From: Euryarchaeota archaeon UBA13
GTDB taxonomy: Archaea > Thermoplasmatota > Poseidoniia > Poseidoniales > Poseidoniaceae
Direction of reading: 5' to 3'
Length of the DNA stretch: 5,191 nucleotides
Assembly (NCBI GenBank): GCA_002495945.1
Contig: DAHU01000093.1
Coordinates: forward strand, 1 to 5,191
Part shown: positions 1 to 5,191 of the stretch, piece by piece
How the letters are laid out: each line of letters opens with the position of its first letter
Numbering within the stretch: position 1 is the stretch's first letter
The notes under the pieces: generated by a model
Told to the model about the DNA's origin: nothing
The model's database searches: none
The model's input: the letters and a program-made list of their open reading frames with translations, nothing else
Made by a program: the position numbers and the translations under genes

Positions 1-288
1 ATGAATGAATTAAACAAAGTCAGAAGGGTTGCTAATCCTCACCTAACCCTGTTTGTCGGAGATTCTTTAGCAGGTAATGATGCAGTAGATCAAGCAAGAA
101 TGTTCCAAGAAATCATGAAGTTTGACGGCGCGGTGTTGACCAAATTAGATACTGATGCCAAAGGCGGTGCCGGTTTGTCGATTGCCTTTGCTACTGGCCG
201 ACCAATCGTTTTTGCGGGAGTCGGTCAAGGCTATGATGATTTGAAACAATTTGATCCAGATTGGTTGTTAGACCAACTGTTTGAGTAA
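1..288 (+). CDS. ftsY: Signal recognition particle receptor FtsY, C-terminal part (5' truncated by window edge)
   Basis: This is the last 95 residues of the SRP receptor GTPase, which docks ribosome-SRP complexes at the membrane and hydrolyses GTP together with Ffh/SRP54. The visible part of the NG domain has GDSLAGNDAV (about residues 20-29), the guanine-specificity motif TKLD (47-50) followed by TDAKGGAGLS, and the closing loop GVGQGYDDLKQFDP near the C-terminus. GVGQGYDDL together with the T-D-A-K run indicates FtsY; Ffh usually has a GTGE-type loop here and carries an M domain after it. The protein ends directly after the NG domain, as FtsY does. The ATG at base 1 is very probably an internal Met, because the P-loop, G2 and G3 motifs must lie upstream outside the window. 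A DUF1844-type gene follows 35 bp downstream on the same strand. Confidence 0.95.
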   Translation: MNELNKVRRVANPHLTLFVGDSLAGNDAVDQARMFQEIMKFDGAVLTKLDTDAKGGAGLSIAFATGRPIVFAGVGQGYDDLKQFDPDWLLDQLFE

Positions 289-312
289 TCATTTAGTTAA
301 GTCATGGCCGAC

Positions 313-318
313 AGGGAT
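313..318 (+). promoter_or_regulatory. Possible Shine-Dalgarno site for the DUF1844-type gene
   Basis: AGGGAT lies 5 bases before the ATG at 324. It partly matches the archaeal anti-SD complement GGAGGTGAT. An ATG at 304 is out of frame with the gene, so this site favours the start at 324. The match is imperfect and the call is tentative. Confidence 0.4.
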
Positions 319-323
319 TATTC

Positions 324-698
324 ATGGCGGAAATCTTTTCTGACGAAGACACCACAAGACTGTTTCAATTAGTACACATGTTCCAACGCAGCGCACTGTT
401 GCACATGGGCTACATACCAGATCAAAACGGCAACAAATATTACGACATGGCAGAAGCAAAAGAAGCGATAGATTTACTCTCGATGCTCCAAAATAAAACC
501 AAGGGAAACTTAACAGATAAAGAAGGGCAATTGTTACGCAGCGTCATTAGTGAACTACAGTTACAGTTCACCCGTGCTCCGACTCTAAAACGGCAAGGAG
601 ATGATGACCAAGCTCAATCAGAAACAATTCGCGAAACGTTTGCCAACCCCCGAGATGGGCCGGTCGAAGACCTTTCTTCAGATAATGAGGAAGAATAG
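324..698 (+). CDS. DUF1844-type small protein with acidic C-terminal tail
   Basis: This 124-residue cytoplasmic protein has no signal peptide or membrane segment. Residues about 10-85 fit the DUF1844 pattern: an N-terminal helix with ALLHMGYIPD (24-33), then AIDLLSMLQ (48-56), the hallmark KTKGNLT (58-64), and a final helix ending in LQLQF (78-82). DUF1844 proteins are usually about 80-120 residues and have no established biochemical role that I know of. Residues 86-124 form a polar, strongly acidic tail ending in several Glu, probably disordered. The gene lies 35 bp after ftsY and 55 bp before the receiver-like gene, all on one strand, so co-transcription with ftsY is plausible. A role in protein targeting would be a guess from position only. 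The family call comes from motif recognition by eye. Confidence 0.82.
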   Translation: MAEIFSDEDTTRLFQLVHMFQRSALLHMGYIPDQNGNKYYDMAEAKEAIDLLSMLQNKTKGNLTDKEGQLLRSVISELQLQFTRAPTLKRQGDDDQAQSETIRETFANPRDGPVEDLSSDNEEE

Positions 699-753
699 GC
701 TAAATCTTCCGGTTGATTGATTTGTTAGTTCTCTTTCGGCGGTATAGATTGAC

Positions 754-1452
754 ATGGCATATGTTTCCAATAATTCGGATGAGGCATCACCAACGGTCCT
801 TATTGTTGAATCAAATACAATGTCTATACAGAGGTTAACATCAATCTTCAAAATTAAAGACTTTAACATTGAAATTTGTAATGATGGTGATAAAGCAGTA
901 GATGAATACATCCGTTTGGACCCAGAATTAGTAATTATTTCCCTCGATATACCATCTCTGGATGGGCACCTTACCGCCCTTGAAATGCGAGAGCACGGTG
1001 GTGATGCAAGAATCGTATTTGTCGCTCCTAGGCGACTTTCGAGCGTTGCAGCAGATGCGAAATTTTCTGCGGGAGCCGTTGCTTGGTTGCAAAAACCAAT
1101 CACAGCATCAGTCGTTGACGAGCAATGGCAAACAATCTTGGGGCCAATTCCCGAAGCTCCAGGACTTGAGGATCTAGATGAATTGTATCCAATTGACCGA
1201 GTAAAACCCGAGGAAGACGACGGGCCAATAGCACTCCCTCCACTACCTGGAATGCCTTTACCAGACTTACCAAGTCCAATCGGTATGCCGATTATTGAAC
1301 CTAATTTGACACCAGTGCTAGAGGTAGAAGTTCCCGTCGCAACCAGTCCTCTAAGCGAGAAACCTAAACGAGGAAAAAAATTACTTGTACTGATAATTTT
1401 ATTTCTTGGTTTTGGAATAGGTTACTACGCTTATCTAACGAATCTCATTTGA
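754..1452 (+). CDS. Tail-anchored protein with degenerate response-regulator receiver domain
   Basis: This 232-residue protein has three parts. Residues about 14-130 are a CheY-like receiver fold: beta-1 TVLIVES (14-20), beta-3 LVIISLDIPSLDG (59-71), beta-4 RIVFVA (86-91) and beta-5 with the conserved Lys in WLQKPIT (K114). Residues about 133-202 are a Pro- and acid-rich, probably disordered linker. Residues 203-209 are basic (KPKRGKK) and lead into a single C-terminal membrane helix at about 210-228, which would leave the receiver in the cytoplasm. There is no DNA-binding or enzymatic output domain. In a gapless alignment to CheY the phospho-acceptor Asp becomes S63, the acidic pair becomes E19-S20 and the switch Thr becomes A91; only the Lys is kept. 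D65 could substitute only if the alignment slips by two residues. The protein is therefore probably a non-phosphorylated pseudo-receiver used for binding a partner at the membrane. No clear SD precedes the ATG. The last 18 bases overlap the opposite-strand gene. Confidence 0.8.
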   Translation: MAYVSNNSDEASPTVLIVESNTMSIQRLTSIFKIKDFNIEICNDGDKAVDEYIRLDPELVIISLDIPSLDGHLTALEMREHGGDARIVFVAPRRLSSVAADAKFSAGAVAWLQKPITASVVDEQWQTILGPIPEAPGLEDLDELYPIDRVKPEEDDGPIALPPLPGMPLPDLPSPIGMPIIEPNLTPVLEVEVPVATSPLSEKPKRGKKLLVLIILFLGFGIGYYAYLTNLI

Positions 1453-1674
1453 GATTGTAGGGGCGACGACTAATGTTGCGTTTTCAGTCACAGTTGTGCC
1501 AATTGGTGCTGAAACAATTTGATTTATTTTAACGCTCGAATCAGTTAGTAAAGTATTATCGCATTGTGCCAATCTTTCGTTGAGTAATCTACCTTTGTTC
1601 CAAGAATTATAGAGTAACCAAGCGGGTAGGCTAAGACAAATTATAGCAATTAACCAAAGAAACCAATTTACCAA
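1435..1674 (-). CDS. Small single-pass membrane protein downstream of pyrF, TTG start
   Basis: I do not recognise a family for this 79-residue protein. Residues 4-22 form a hydrophobic helix rich in Trp and Leu, followed by a polar segment of about 57 residues. With N27-style positive charges (K27, R29) just after the helix, topology is uncertain. No Cys lipobox is visible; the single Cys in the helix (C13) lacks the right context. The chosen TTG start is 4 bases after the pyrF stop codon and is preceded by AGGTGATC, a strong match to the archaeal SD sequence that overlaps the end of pyrF. That arrangement supports a real, translationally coupled gene. Its 3' end overlaps the convergent receiver-like gene by 18 bp. 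No ATG is available at the N-terminus. The function is unknown, and a spurious frame cannot be excluded. Confidence 0.58.
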   Translation of the reverse strand: MVNWFLWLIAIICLSLPAWLLYNSWNKGRLLNERLAQCDNTLLTDSSVKINQIVSAPIGTTVTENATLVVAPTISNEIR

Positions 1675-1676
1675 GC

Positions 1677-1684
1677 GATCACCT
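1677..1684 (-). promoter_or_regulatory. Strong Shine-Dalgarno site inside the end of pyrF
   Basis: Read on the minus strand, AGGTGATC overlaps the last codons and the stop of pyrF and ends 2 bases before the TTG start of the small membrane protein. It matches eight consecutive bases of the sequence complementary to the 16S rRNA 3' end. It decides the choice of the TTG start and suggests coupled translation. Confidence 0.6.
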
Positions 1685-2473
1685 ATTGATTAAAGCCTTC
1701 CACGACACTTGCGCATATTGTTTGGCCACTTCTGCTGGATTATCAGCTCGATGTATTCCTGAGCCCACTATAATGCAATCAGAACCAGCCAGTACTGCTT
1801 CATATGGGTCGCCGTATCGCTGCCCCATCTCACCATCTCCCACGTTGAGATTTACTCCAGGGGTCCAAATCATCTTCTGTTCCCCAACACGCATCCTAAG
1901 AGTTTTCAATTCCTCTGGCCTCGATCCGTTTCCGATAAAACCGAGCACACCGTCACTTTGAACACCGACTTGCACCACGTTTTCTGAATATTCTTCGGTC
2001 AGTAAATTACCCCGACTCGACATTTGAGCCAACAATAATACTCCGCCCTCTCTGTCTTTTTCTTGCCATGCAGATTGTAATCCATCTACGATATCAGGTC
2101 CCGAGATCAGATGCGCAGTGACGATGTCTGACCAAGACCGAATGTCGTAAATACCGCCCATCTGCGCCTTACTTATTTTTCCAATATCGGCAAATTTCCT
2201 GTCTTCAAAAATGAGCAAATTATGCTCTTGAGCTAAATTGCACAACTCTGTCCATTTTTCTAGTGACCAGTCATCAACCAAATCGACATGGGTTTTCAGG
2301 GCGGCGATATAAGGGCCAACTTCACCTATCAAATCCATAAGTCCAGCCATGGTGTTCCTATCGGCTGCAAGACAGACCAAACTTTGTTTTTCACACGCCA
2401 CTTCCATGTAACGCCGTGCCATTGGTAGCACAGCATTTGACCAGCGCTCTCCCCAAGCCTCACTAGCCTGCAT
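1679..2473 (-). CDS. pyrF: Orotidine 5'-phosphate decarboxylase (eukaryote-type)
   Basis: This enzyme converts OMP to UMP, the last step of de novo UMP synthesis, in the cytoplasm. The 264-residue protein matches the yeast Ura3/human UMPS C-domain type over its whole length. The catalytic Lys-Asp-Lys-Asp set is intact: K60 in ALKTHVD, then D91, K93 and D96 in FEDRKFADIG (89-98). The S152-S153 pair in QMSSRGNL matches the pyrimidine-contacting loop, and Q218 and Y220 in GQRY match the phosphate/closing loop. One residue is odd: the IIVGRG motif reads IIVGSG, so the phosphate-binding Arg (R235 in yeast) is S238 here, with R242 the nearest Arg. Residue numbering runs almost in register with yeast Ura3, which supports the ATG start. 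No SD precedes it, so the mRNA may be leaderless or short-leadered. A small membrane gene follows 4 bp downstream, and a hydrolase gene diverges upstream. Confidence 0.97.
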   Translation of the reverse strand: MQASEAWGERWSNAVLPMARRYMEVACEKQSLVCLAADRNTMAGLMDLIGEVGPYIAALKTHVDLVDDWSLEKWTELCNLAQEHNLLIFEDRKFADIGKISKAQMGGIYDIRSWSDIVTAHLISGPDIVDGLQSAWQEKDREGGVLLLAQMSSRGNLLTEEYSENVVQVGVQSDGVLGFIGNGSRPEELKTLRMRVGEQKMIWTPGVNLNVGDGEMGQRYGDPYEAVLAGSDCIIVGSGIHRADNPAEVAKQYAQVSWKALINR

Positions 2474-2561
2474 GTTACAACCGAAGCGGTGCTACAACTC
2501 ATAACTTACGGATTAATTTCAACAAGCATCAGTTTATTGAAGATGACACAGCCCGCCAATC
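2474..2561. promoter_or_regulatory. Divergent intergenic region between pyrF and the S15 hydrolase gene
   Basis: These 88 bp are the longest non-coding stretch in the window and must hold the promoters of both flanking genes. Neither start codon has an SD-like site. A short inverted pair, ACCG-AAG-CGGT (2480-2490), and a direct repeat of TACAAC (2476-2481 and 2493-2498, 17 bp apart) lie close to the pyrF start. Both repeats are short enough to be chance. Confidence 0.5.
2533..2538 (+). promoter_or_regulatory. Candidate archaeal TATA box (box A) for the hydrolase gene
   Basis: TTTATT lies 23 bases before the ATG at 2562. This is the expected distance for a TATA box if transcription begins at or within a few bases of the start codon, as in a leaderless mRNA. 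The absence of any SD site before the ATG fits that reading. The box is judged by eye only. Confidence 0.35.
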
Positions 2562-4367
2562 ATGCGTCAGGCGATACTGCTAGCAGTGATGTGCTTGACT
2601 TTACCACTTTCTGGTTGTTTTTCACCTGCAGACGGAACCGATACCACAAAAACCGATTCATATTATCCAGATATCTACGATCGCTATGAGCTAGACTGGA
2701 ACTGGACTGGGTCATATGCTATGGTGTTAGAACCTGGCCCCCACGAACCACTAGATGTTCAAGAGGCAACAATTACAGTTGACACCACTGGGGTTTGGGG
2801 CGGCGGACCAAACAGCGCAGAAGTCCATCTCTCTTACTGGTTACCCTCCAATACCGAACAGGGCGATCAAGTTCCAGTAATTGCAGTCGTCAGTCCGTAC
2901 TTTTCTTATGGCCAACCAGGCGACGAATCTAATCCAACTAATGTGGTTGCTGCAGGCCGCGGCGAGTTCATTTATGACAATTTTATTCCGCACGGTTATG
3001 CCTTAGCCCAAGTAGCAGTATTTGCTACCGAAGAAAGTACAGGGTGTTTTGACTATCGAGGCGATGGTGAAGGGCTGGGAATACATTCTGCTGTTGAGTG
3101 GCTTGGCGACCAAGAATGGAGCAACGGCAATGTCGCTATTTACGGAAAATCCTACGAAGGAGCTACTGCATGGGAAGCGGCTGCTCAAGGCAGTGAGCAT
3201 TTGAAGACAATCGTGCCTATTTCTGGCACTACAGCGCTAGCACCACTTCTATACAAGAACGGCAGCGCAGAAGCCCGTTCGCAAATCATGCATTCAAACT
3301 ACGGCAGCAGTATCCTGGATTATGATGATGATGATTTGGATAATTTGTGCTCTGACGTGGTTGAAGGATTTTTGGCTGGGCCGACCCGATATGGTTTGGG
3401 TGAATTTGACCCTTACATGGCAAATTATTATGATGAACGTAGTCATATTGACAAAGCTCTTGGAACTTACAATGGGAGTATATACTGGGTTCAAGGCATG
3501 CAAGATTGGAATGTTGACCCACATCAGGTATTCGGAGGGCCACCGGGCACAAATTGGTATCAAGCATATATCGACGCAGGCTATGAAGTAGCTGGAATGC
3601 TTGGACAATGGGAACACAATTACCCCGATCAATGGACCAAACACAATAACCAAGATTCAGGTTATGGCGGTGAAGCGATTCATAACATGACGAGATGGGA
3701 TTGGGGCCAAGACTTGTTCGAATGGATGGAATACTACCTCAAAGGCATTGGGCCAAAACCAGCTCTTCATGCGCAAATACAGCGAAACGATGGCGAATGG
3801 CGCATTGAAGAGACCTGGCCGCCATTAGATGTGGAGAGGGTGGCGCTTGATATGCAACAATGCCAATCCACAGGGACGTTCCTCGGCACAGCCGGAATAG
3901 CGTTGGGTGGCGAGGCTACTGTAACCGTTACTTGCCCTCCAATGTCCGAGGACTCAGACACCCATATTTCCGGACTTGCCACGTTCCATTTGACAGTCGT
4001 ACCTTCATTTGACGGTGGCCAGGTATTCATTGAGATGCAAGACTCGGAGACAGGCATCAGACTCGGTCATGCTACGATGGATGTACGCTATCACGCTGGC
4101 GGGTATGAAGCACAGACAGTCGTACCTGGTCAAACTGTTACTATGATGATGGAATTCCAAGGAATAGATGCATTATTACCAGCAAACCACGGCATTACCT
4201 TCGTAATGTCGGAATCGGGTGAAGATTACCTTCCACCAGCTTGTACTCCTTCATGTTCTTTGCACGTGATACCCAGCGTTTCCACTGTCGAGATACCAGT
4301 AATATATCGCGATGGCAGTAATGTTTTGATTACCCCACAAGGCGAGGATGCGGCCAATAATCAGTAG
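2562..4367 (+). CDS. Secreted lipoprotein hydrolase, peptidase S15 / CocE-NonD family (X-Pro dipeptidyl-peptidase-like)
   Basis: This is a 601-residue alpha/beta hydrolase, predicted to be exported and lipid-anchored outside the membrane. Residues 1-19 form a signal peptide ending in the lipobox LSGC, with C19 as the lipidated residue. The catalytic core (about 70-370) has a visible triad: nucleophile S197 in GKSYEG (195-200), D315 in GMQDWNVDP, and H352 in GQWEHNYP. GKSY-x-G and QDWNV resemble PepX-type S15 enzymes more than cocaine esterase. About residues 425-595 are beta-rich, with Cys pairs C434/C458 and C561/C565, and fit the S15 C-terminal jelly-roll domain; disulfides would suit an exported protein. 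An Asp-rich stretch, YDDDDLDN (254-261), lies in the cap region. The likely role is hydrolysis of external peptides (Xaa-Pro) or esters; the substrate cannot be read from sequence. The stop codon abuts the stop of the convergent regulator gene. Confidence 0.9.
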   Translation: MRQAILLAVMCLTLPLSGCFSPADGTDTTKTDSYYPDIYDRYELDWNWTGSYAMVLEPGPHEPLDVQEATITVDTTGVWGGGPNSAEVHLSYWLPSNTEQGDQVPVIAVVSPYFSYGQPGDESNPTNVVAAGRGEFIYDNFIPHGYALAQVAVFATEESTGCFDYRGDGEGLGIHSAVEWLGDQEWSNGNVAIYGKSYEGATAWEAAAQGSEHLKTIVPISGTTALAPLLYKNGSAEARSQIMHSNYGSSILDYDDDDLDNLCSDVVEGFLAGPTRYGLGEFDPYMANYYDERSHIDKALGTYNGSIYWVQGMQDWNVDPHQVFGGPPGTNWYQAYIDAGYEVAGMLGQWEHNYPDQWTKHNNQDSGYGGEAIHNMTRWDWGQDLFEWMEYYLKGIGPKPALHAQIQRNDGEWRIEETWPPLDVERVALDMQQCQSTGTFLGTAGIALGGEATVTVTCPPMSEDSDTHISGLATFHLTVVPSFDGGQVFIEMQDSETGIRLGHATMDVRYHAGGYEAQTVVPGQTVTMMMEFQGIDALLPANHGITFVMSESGEDYLPPACTPSCSLHVIPSVSTVEIPVIYRDGSNVLITPQGEDAANNQ

Positions 4368-4931
4368 TCACGCAATACTGTTCAACCTAAGAGCTCTTAC
4401 CAAATCCATTCGACTTACTAAACCTACCAATAATTCCCCTTCAACTACCAGCAGTGCCTCAACCTCTGTCAATCGTCTTCTTGCTTCAGCAACTGATAGA
4501 TTTATGCTAACAATTGCGGGGCTCCTGTGCATAACTTGGCCAACAACTCCATTTCTTTGCGCACCTTTTTGCAAAATACTGTCTTCTGAAACGATTCCTT
4601 CAATTCGACCATCATCCGATAAAACAGGTAGTTGACTGATTCCATCTTTTACCATCCTATCGATAGCGACTTGGATAGTGTCTTCGAATCTTAAAGCGGC
4701 TACATCAGTAGTCATAATATCTTGAACGGTGTGTAGTAATTCAGGATTTTCAAATCGCGATAAAGCCTCGACCAATTTTCTCAAAGTCGAAACTCGTGGG
4801 TCAACAACTTCATTCTCAATCTTAGCGATGATCGATTGAGCCACACCACTCAAATCAGACAGTCTTGTTTGAGTAATTCCGAGGGACTTTCGCCACCTTC
4901 GAACATGGCTTCCTGTGGGAACTTCCATCAC
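4368..4931 (-). CDS. XRE-family HTH regulator with two CBS domains
   Basis: This 187-residue predicted transcriptional regulator resembles the COG3620 type (HTH plus CBS pair) known from many archaea. Residues about 8-60 are a Cro/C1-type helix-turn-helix: RRWRKSLGITQTRLSDLSGV, then SIIAKIEN (33-40) as the recognition helix, then a DPRVSTL turn (44-50). Two CBS motifs follow, at about 68-122 (QDIMTTD, then GISQLPVLSDDG) and 129-182 (GQVMHRSP, then ALLVVEGELLVGLVSRMDL); the second is shorter. CBS pairs commonly bind adenosine nucleotides or S-adenosyl compounds and would allow ligand control of DNA binding. The 5' end is either GTG at 4929-4931 or the next codon, ATG at 4926-4928. GAGGT at 4936-4940 lies 4 bases before GTG and 7 before ATG, so ATG is the more natural spacing. 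The gene overlaps the upstream small gene by 4 bases with the GTG start, or by 1 base with the ATG. Target genes are unknown. Confidence 0.92.
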   Translation of the reverse strand: MMEVPTGSHVRRWRKSLGITQTRLSDLSGVAQSIIAKIENEVVDPRVSTLRKLVEALSRFENPELLHTVQDIMTTDVAALRFEDTIQVAIDRMVKDGISQLPVLSDDGRIEGIVSEDSILQKGAQRNGVVGQVMHRSPAIVSINLSVAEARRRLTEVEALLVVEGELLVGLVSRMDLVRALRLNSIA

Positions 4932-5158
4932 TTTAACCTCGATACAACATCATTGAATAATTTGCTGAGCTCGATAATTTCGGCCTTGAAGTCACGTCCG
5001 GGGATGTCAGGCATTTCGATTAATCGTCCATCTTCAAGAATACTTTTCACTGTGGCAAGTACCATACCTCCACTCATCATCCATAGTTGAAGAAATTGTC
5101 TCATCTGCGGTGTGTTTTCTATCGTCATAATGTCGTCATCCATATTTCTACCACACAT
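4928..5158 (-). CDS. Unrecognised 76-residue protein upstream of the HTH-CBS regulator
   Basis: I do not recognise a family. The predicted protein is small, soluble and probably helical. A Met-rich segment, about residues 19-41, includes QFLQLWMMSGGMVLATVKSI, which is amphipathic rather than a convincing membrane helix. It is followed by GRLIEMPDIPGRDF (44-57) and an amphipathic helix (58-76). The TGA stop overlaps the regulator's start region (GTGATG), and the regulator's SD site GAGGT lies within this gene's last codons, a classic coupled arrangement that supports both genes. The start is uncertain: ATG at 5156-5158 has no SD but has a TATA-like TTTATC 28 bp upstream, while a second ATG at 5141-5143 (M6) is preceded by a weak GGTAG. 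The protein may act with the regulator, but that rests on linkage alone. Confidence 0.65.
   Translation of the reverse strand: MCGRNMDDDIMTIENTPQMRQFLQLWMMSGGMVLATVKSILEDGRLIEMPDIPGRDFKAEIIELSKLFNDVVSRLK
4936..4940 (-). promoter_or_regulatory. Shine-Dalgarno site for the HTH-CBS regulator
   Basis: Minus-strand GAGGT lies within the last codons of the 76-residue gene, 4 bases before the GTG and 7 before the ATG candidate start of the regulator. The spacing favours the ATG at 4926-4928, giving a 186-residue protein. Confidence 0.5.
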
Positions 5159-5185
5159 AGATAGGGAATAGATATTGCCCCGGCG

Positions 5186-5191
5186 GATAAA
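5186..5191 (-). promoter_or_regulatory. Candidate archaeal TATA box for the 76-residue gene/regulator pair
   Basis: Minus-strand TTTATC ends 27 bases before the ATG at 5156-5158, a spacing that fits a leaderless or near-leaderless transcript. It sits at the very edge of the window, so its upstream context (BRE element) cannot be seen. Confidence 0.3.

Noticed and set aside
1..3. ATG at the first base as the true start of ftsY
   Set aside because: The frame lacks the P-loop and upstream GTPase motifs, and the first residues match the inside of the FtsY NG domain, so the gene is cut by the window edge.
678..1103. Minus-strand 141-codon open frame opposite the receiver-like gene
   Set aside because: It lies antisense to a gene with clear receiver motifs, has low-complexity Ser/Arg/Thr-rich content and shows no recognisable domain. 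It is a shadow of the coding strand.
1374..1380. Run of seven A (seven T on the minus strand) as an oligo-T terminator for the pyrF/small membrane gene transcript
   Set aside because: It sits about 55 bp beyond the stop codon within the opposite gene, and encodes the Lys run before that gene's membrane helix, which explains it without a terminator role. It remains possible but is unsupported.
1600..1674. Resemblance of the small membrane protein to the start of LemA (membrane helix then YN and a polar helix)
   Set aside because: The match covers only a few residues, and the rest of the LemA domain is absent. It is too weak for a family call.
2476..2498. TACAAC direct repeat and ACCG/CGGT inverted pair as an operator or attenuator for pyrF
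   Set aside because: Arms of 4-6 bases in 88 bp are expected by chance, and no similar site was seen elsewhere in the window.
3294..3653. Two minus-strand open frames inside the hydrolase gene
   Set aside because: Their His/Ile-rich runs are the reverse reading of the GAT repeat. The plus strand here carries catalytic D315 and H352, so these are shadows.
4348..4635. Plus-strand open frame antisense to the HTH-CBS regulator
   Set aside because: The minus strand has intact HTH and CBS motifs. The plus frame is Ser/Thr-rich with no known domain and overlaps the end of the hydrolase gene.

Overview
The window looks like a compact piece of archaeal chromosome, most likely from an uncultivated marine heterotrophic euryarchaeon such as Candidatus Poseidoniales (Marine Group II, Thermoplasmatota). 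The evidence for an archaeon is an FtsY C-terminus of archaeal type, an XRE-HTH plus CBS-pair regulator of a kind common in archaea, candidate TATA-like boxes about 25-30 bp upstream of start codons that have no Shine-Dalgarno site, GTG/TTG starts, and very little intergenic DNA. The exact lineage is inference: no rRNA or other marker gene is present.

Layout, left to right. (1) A plus-strand block holds the 3' end of ftsY (SRP receptor GTPase), a DUF1844-type small protein with an acidic tail, and a tail-anchored protein whose N-terminal receiver domain appears to have lost the phospho-acceptor aspartate. (2) A minus-strand pair holds pyrF (eukaryote-type OMP decarboxylase) and, 4 bp downstream, a small TTG-started membrane protein. 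The small gene overlaps the receiver gene tail-to-tail by 18 bp. (3) An 88-bp divergent intergenic region separates pyrF from a plus-strand lipoprotein hydrolase of the S15/CocE (X-Pro dipeptidyl-peptidase-like) family. (4) A minus-strand pair holds an unrecognised 76-residue protein overlapping the start of an XRE-HTH/double-CBS regulator. The regulator gene abuts the hydrolase gene tail-to-tail with no base between the stop codons.

The genes do not form one pathway. ftsY works in co-translational membrane targeting, pyrF makes UMP, the S15 lipoprotein probably hydrolyses peptides or esters outside the cell, and the CBS regulator probably senses an adenine nucleotide or similar ligand. I see no rRNA, tRNA, CRISPR array, insertion sequence, phage gene or other sign of a mobile region. 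The longest non-coding stretch is 88 bp. I find no evidence for a new multi-gene system. The points most worth a second look are the membrane-anchored pseudo-receiver next to ftsY, and a Ser where OMP decarboxylases normally have the phosphate-gripping Arg.
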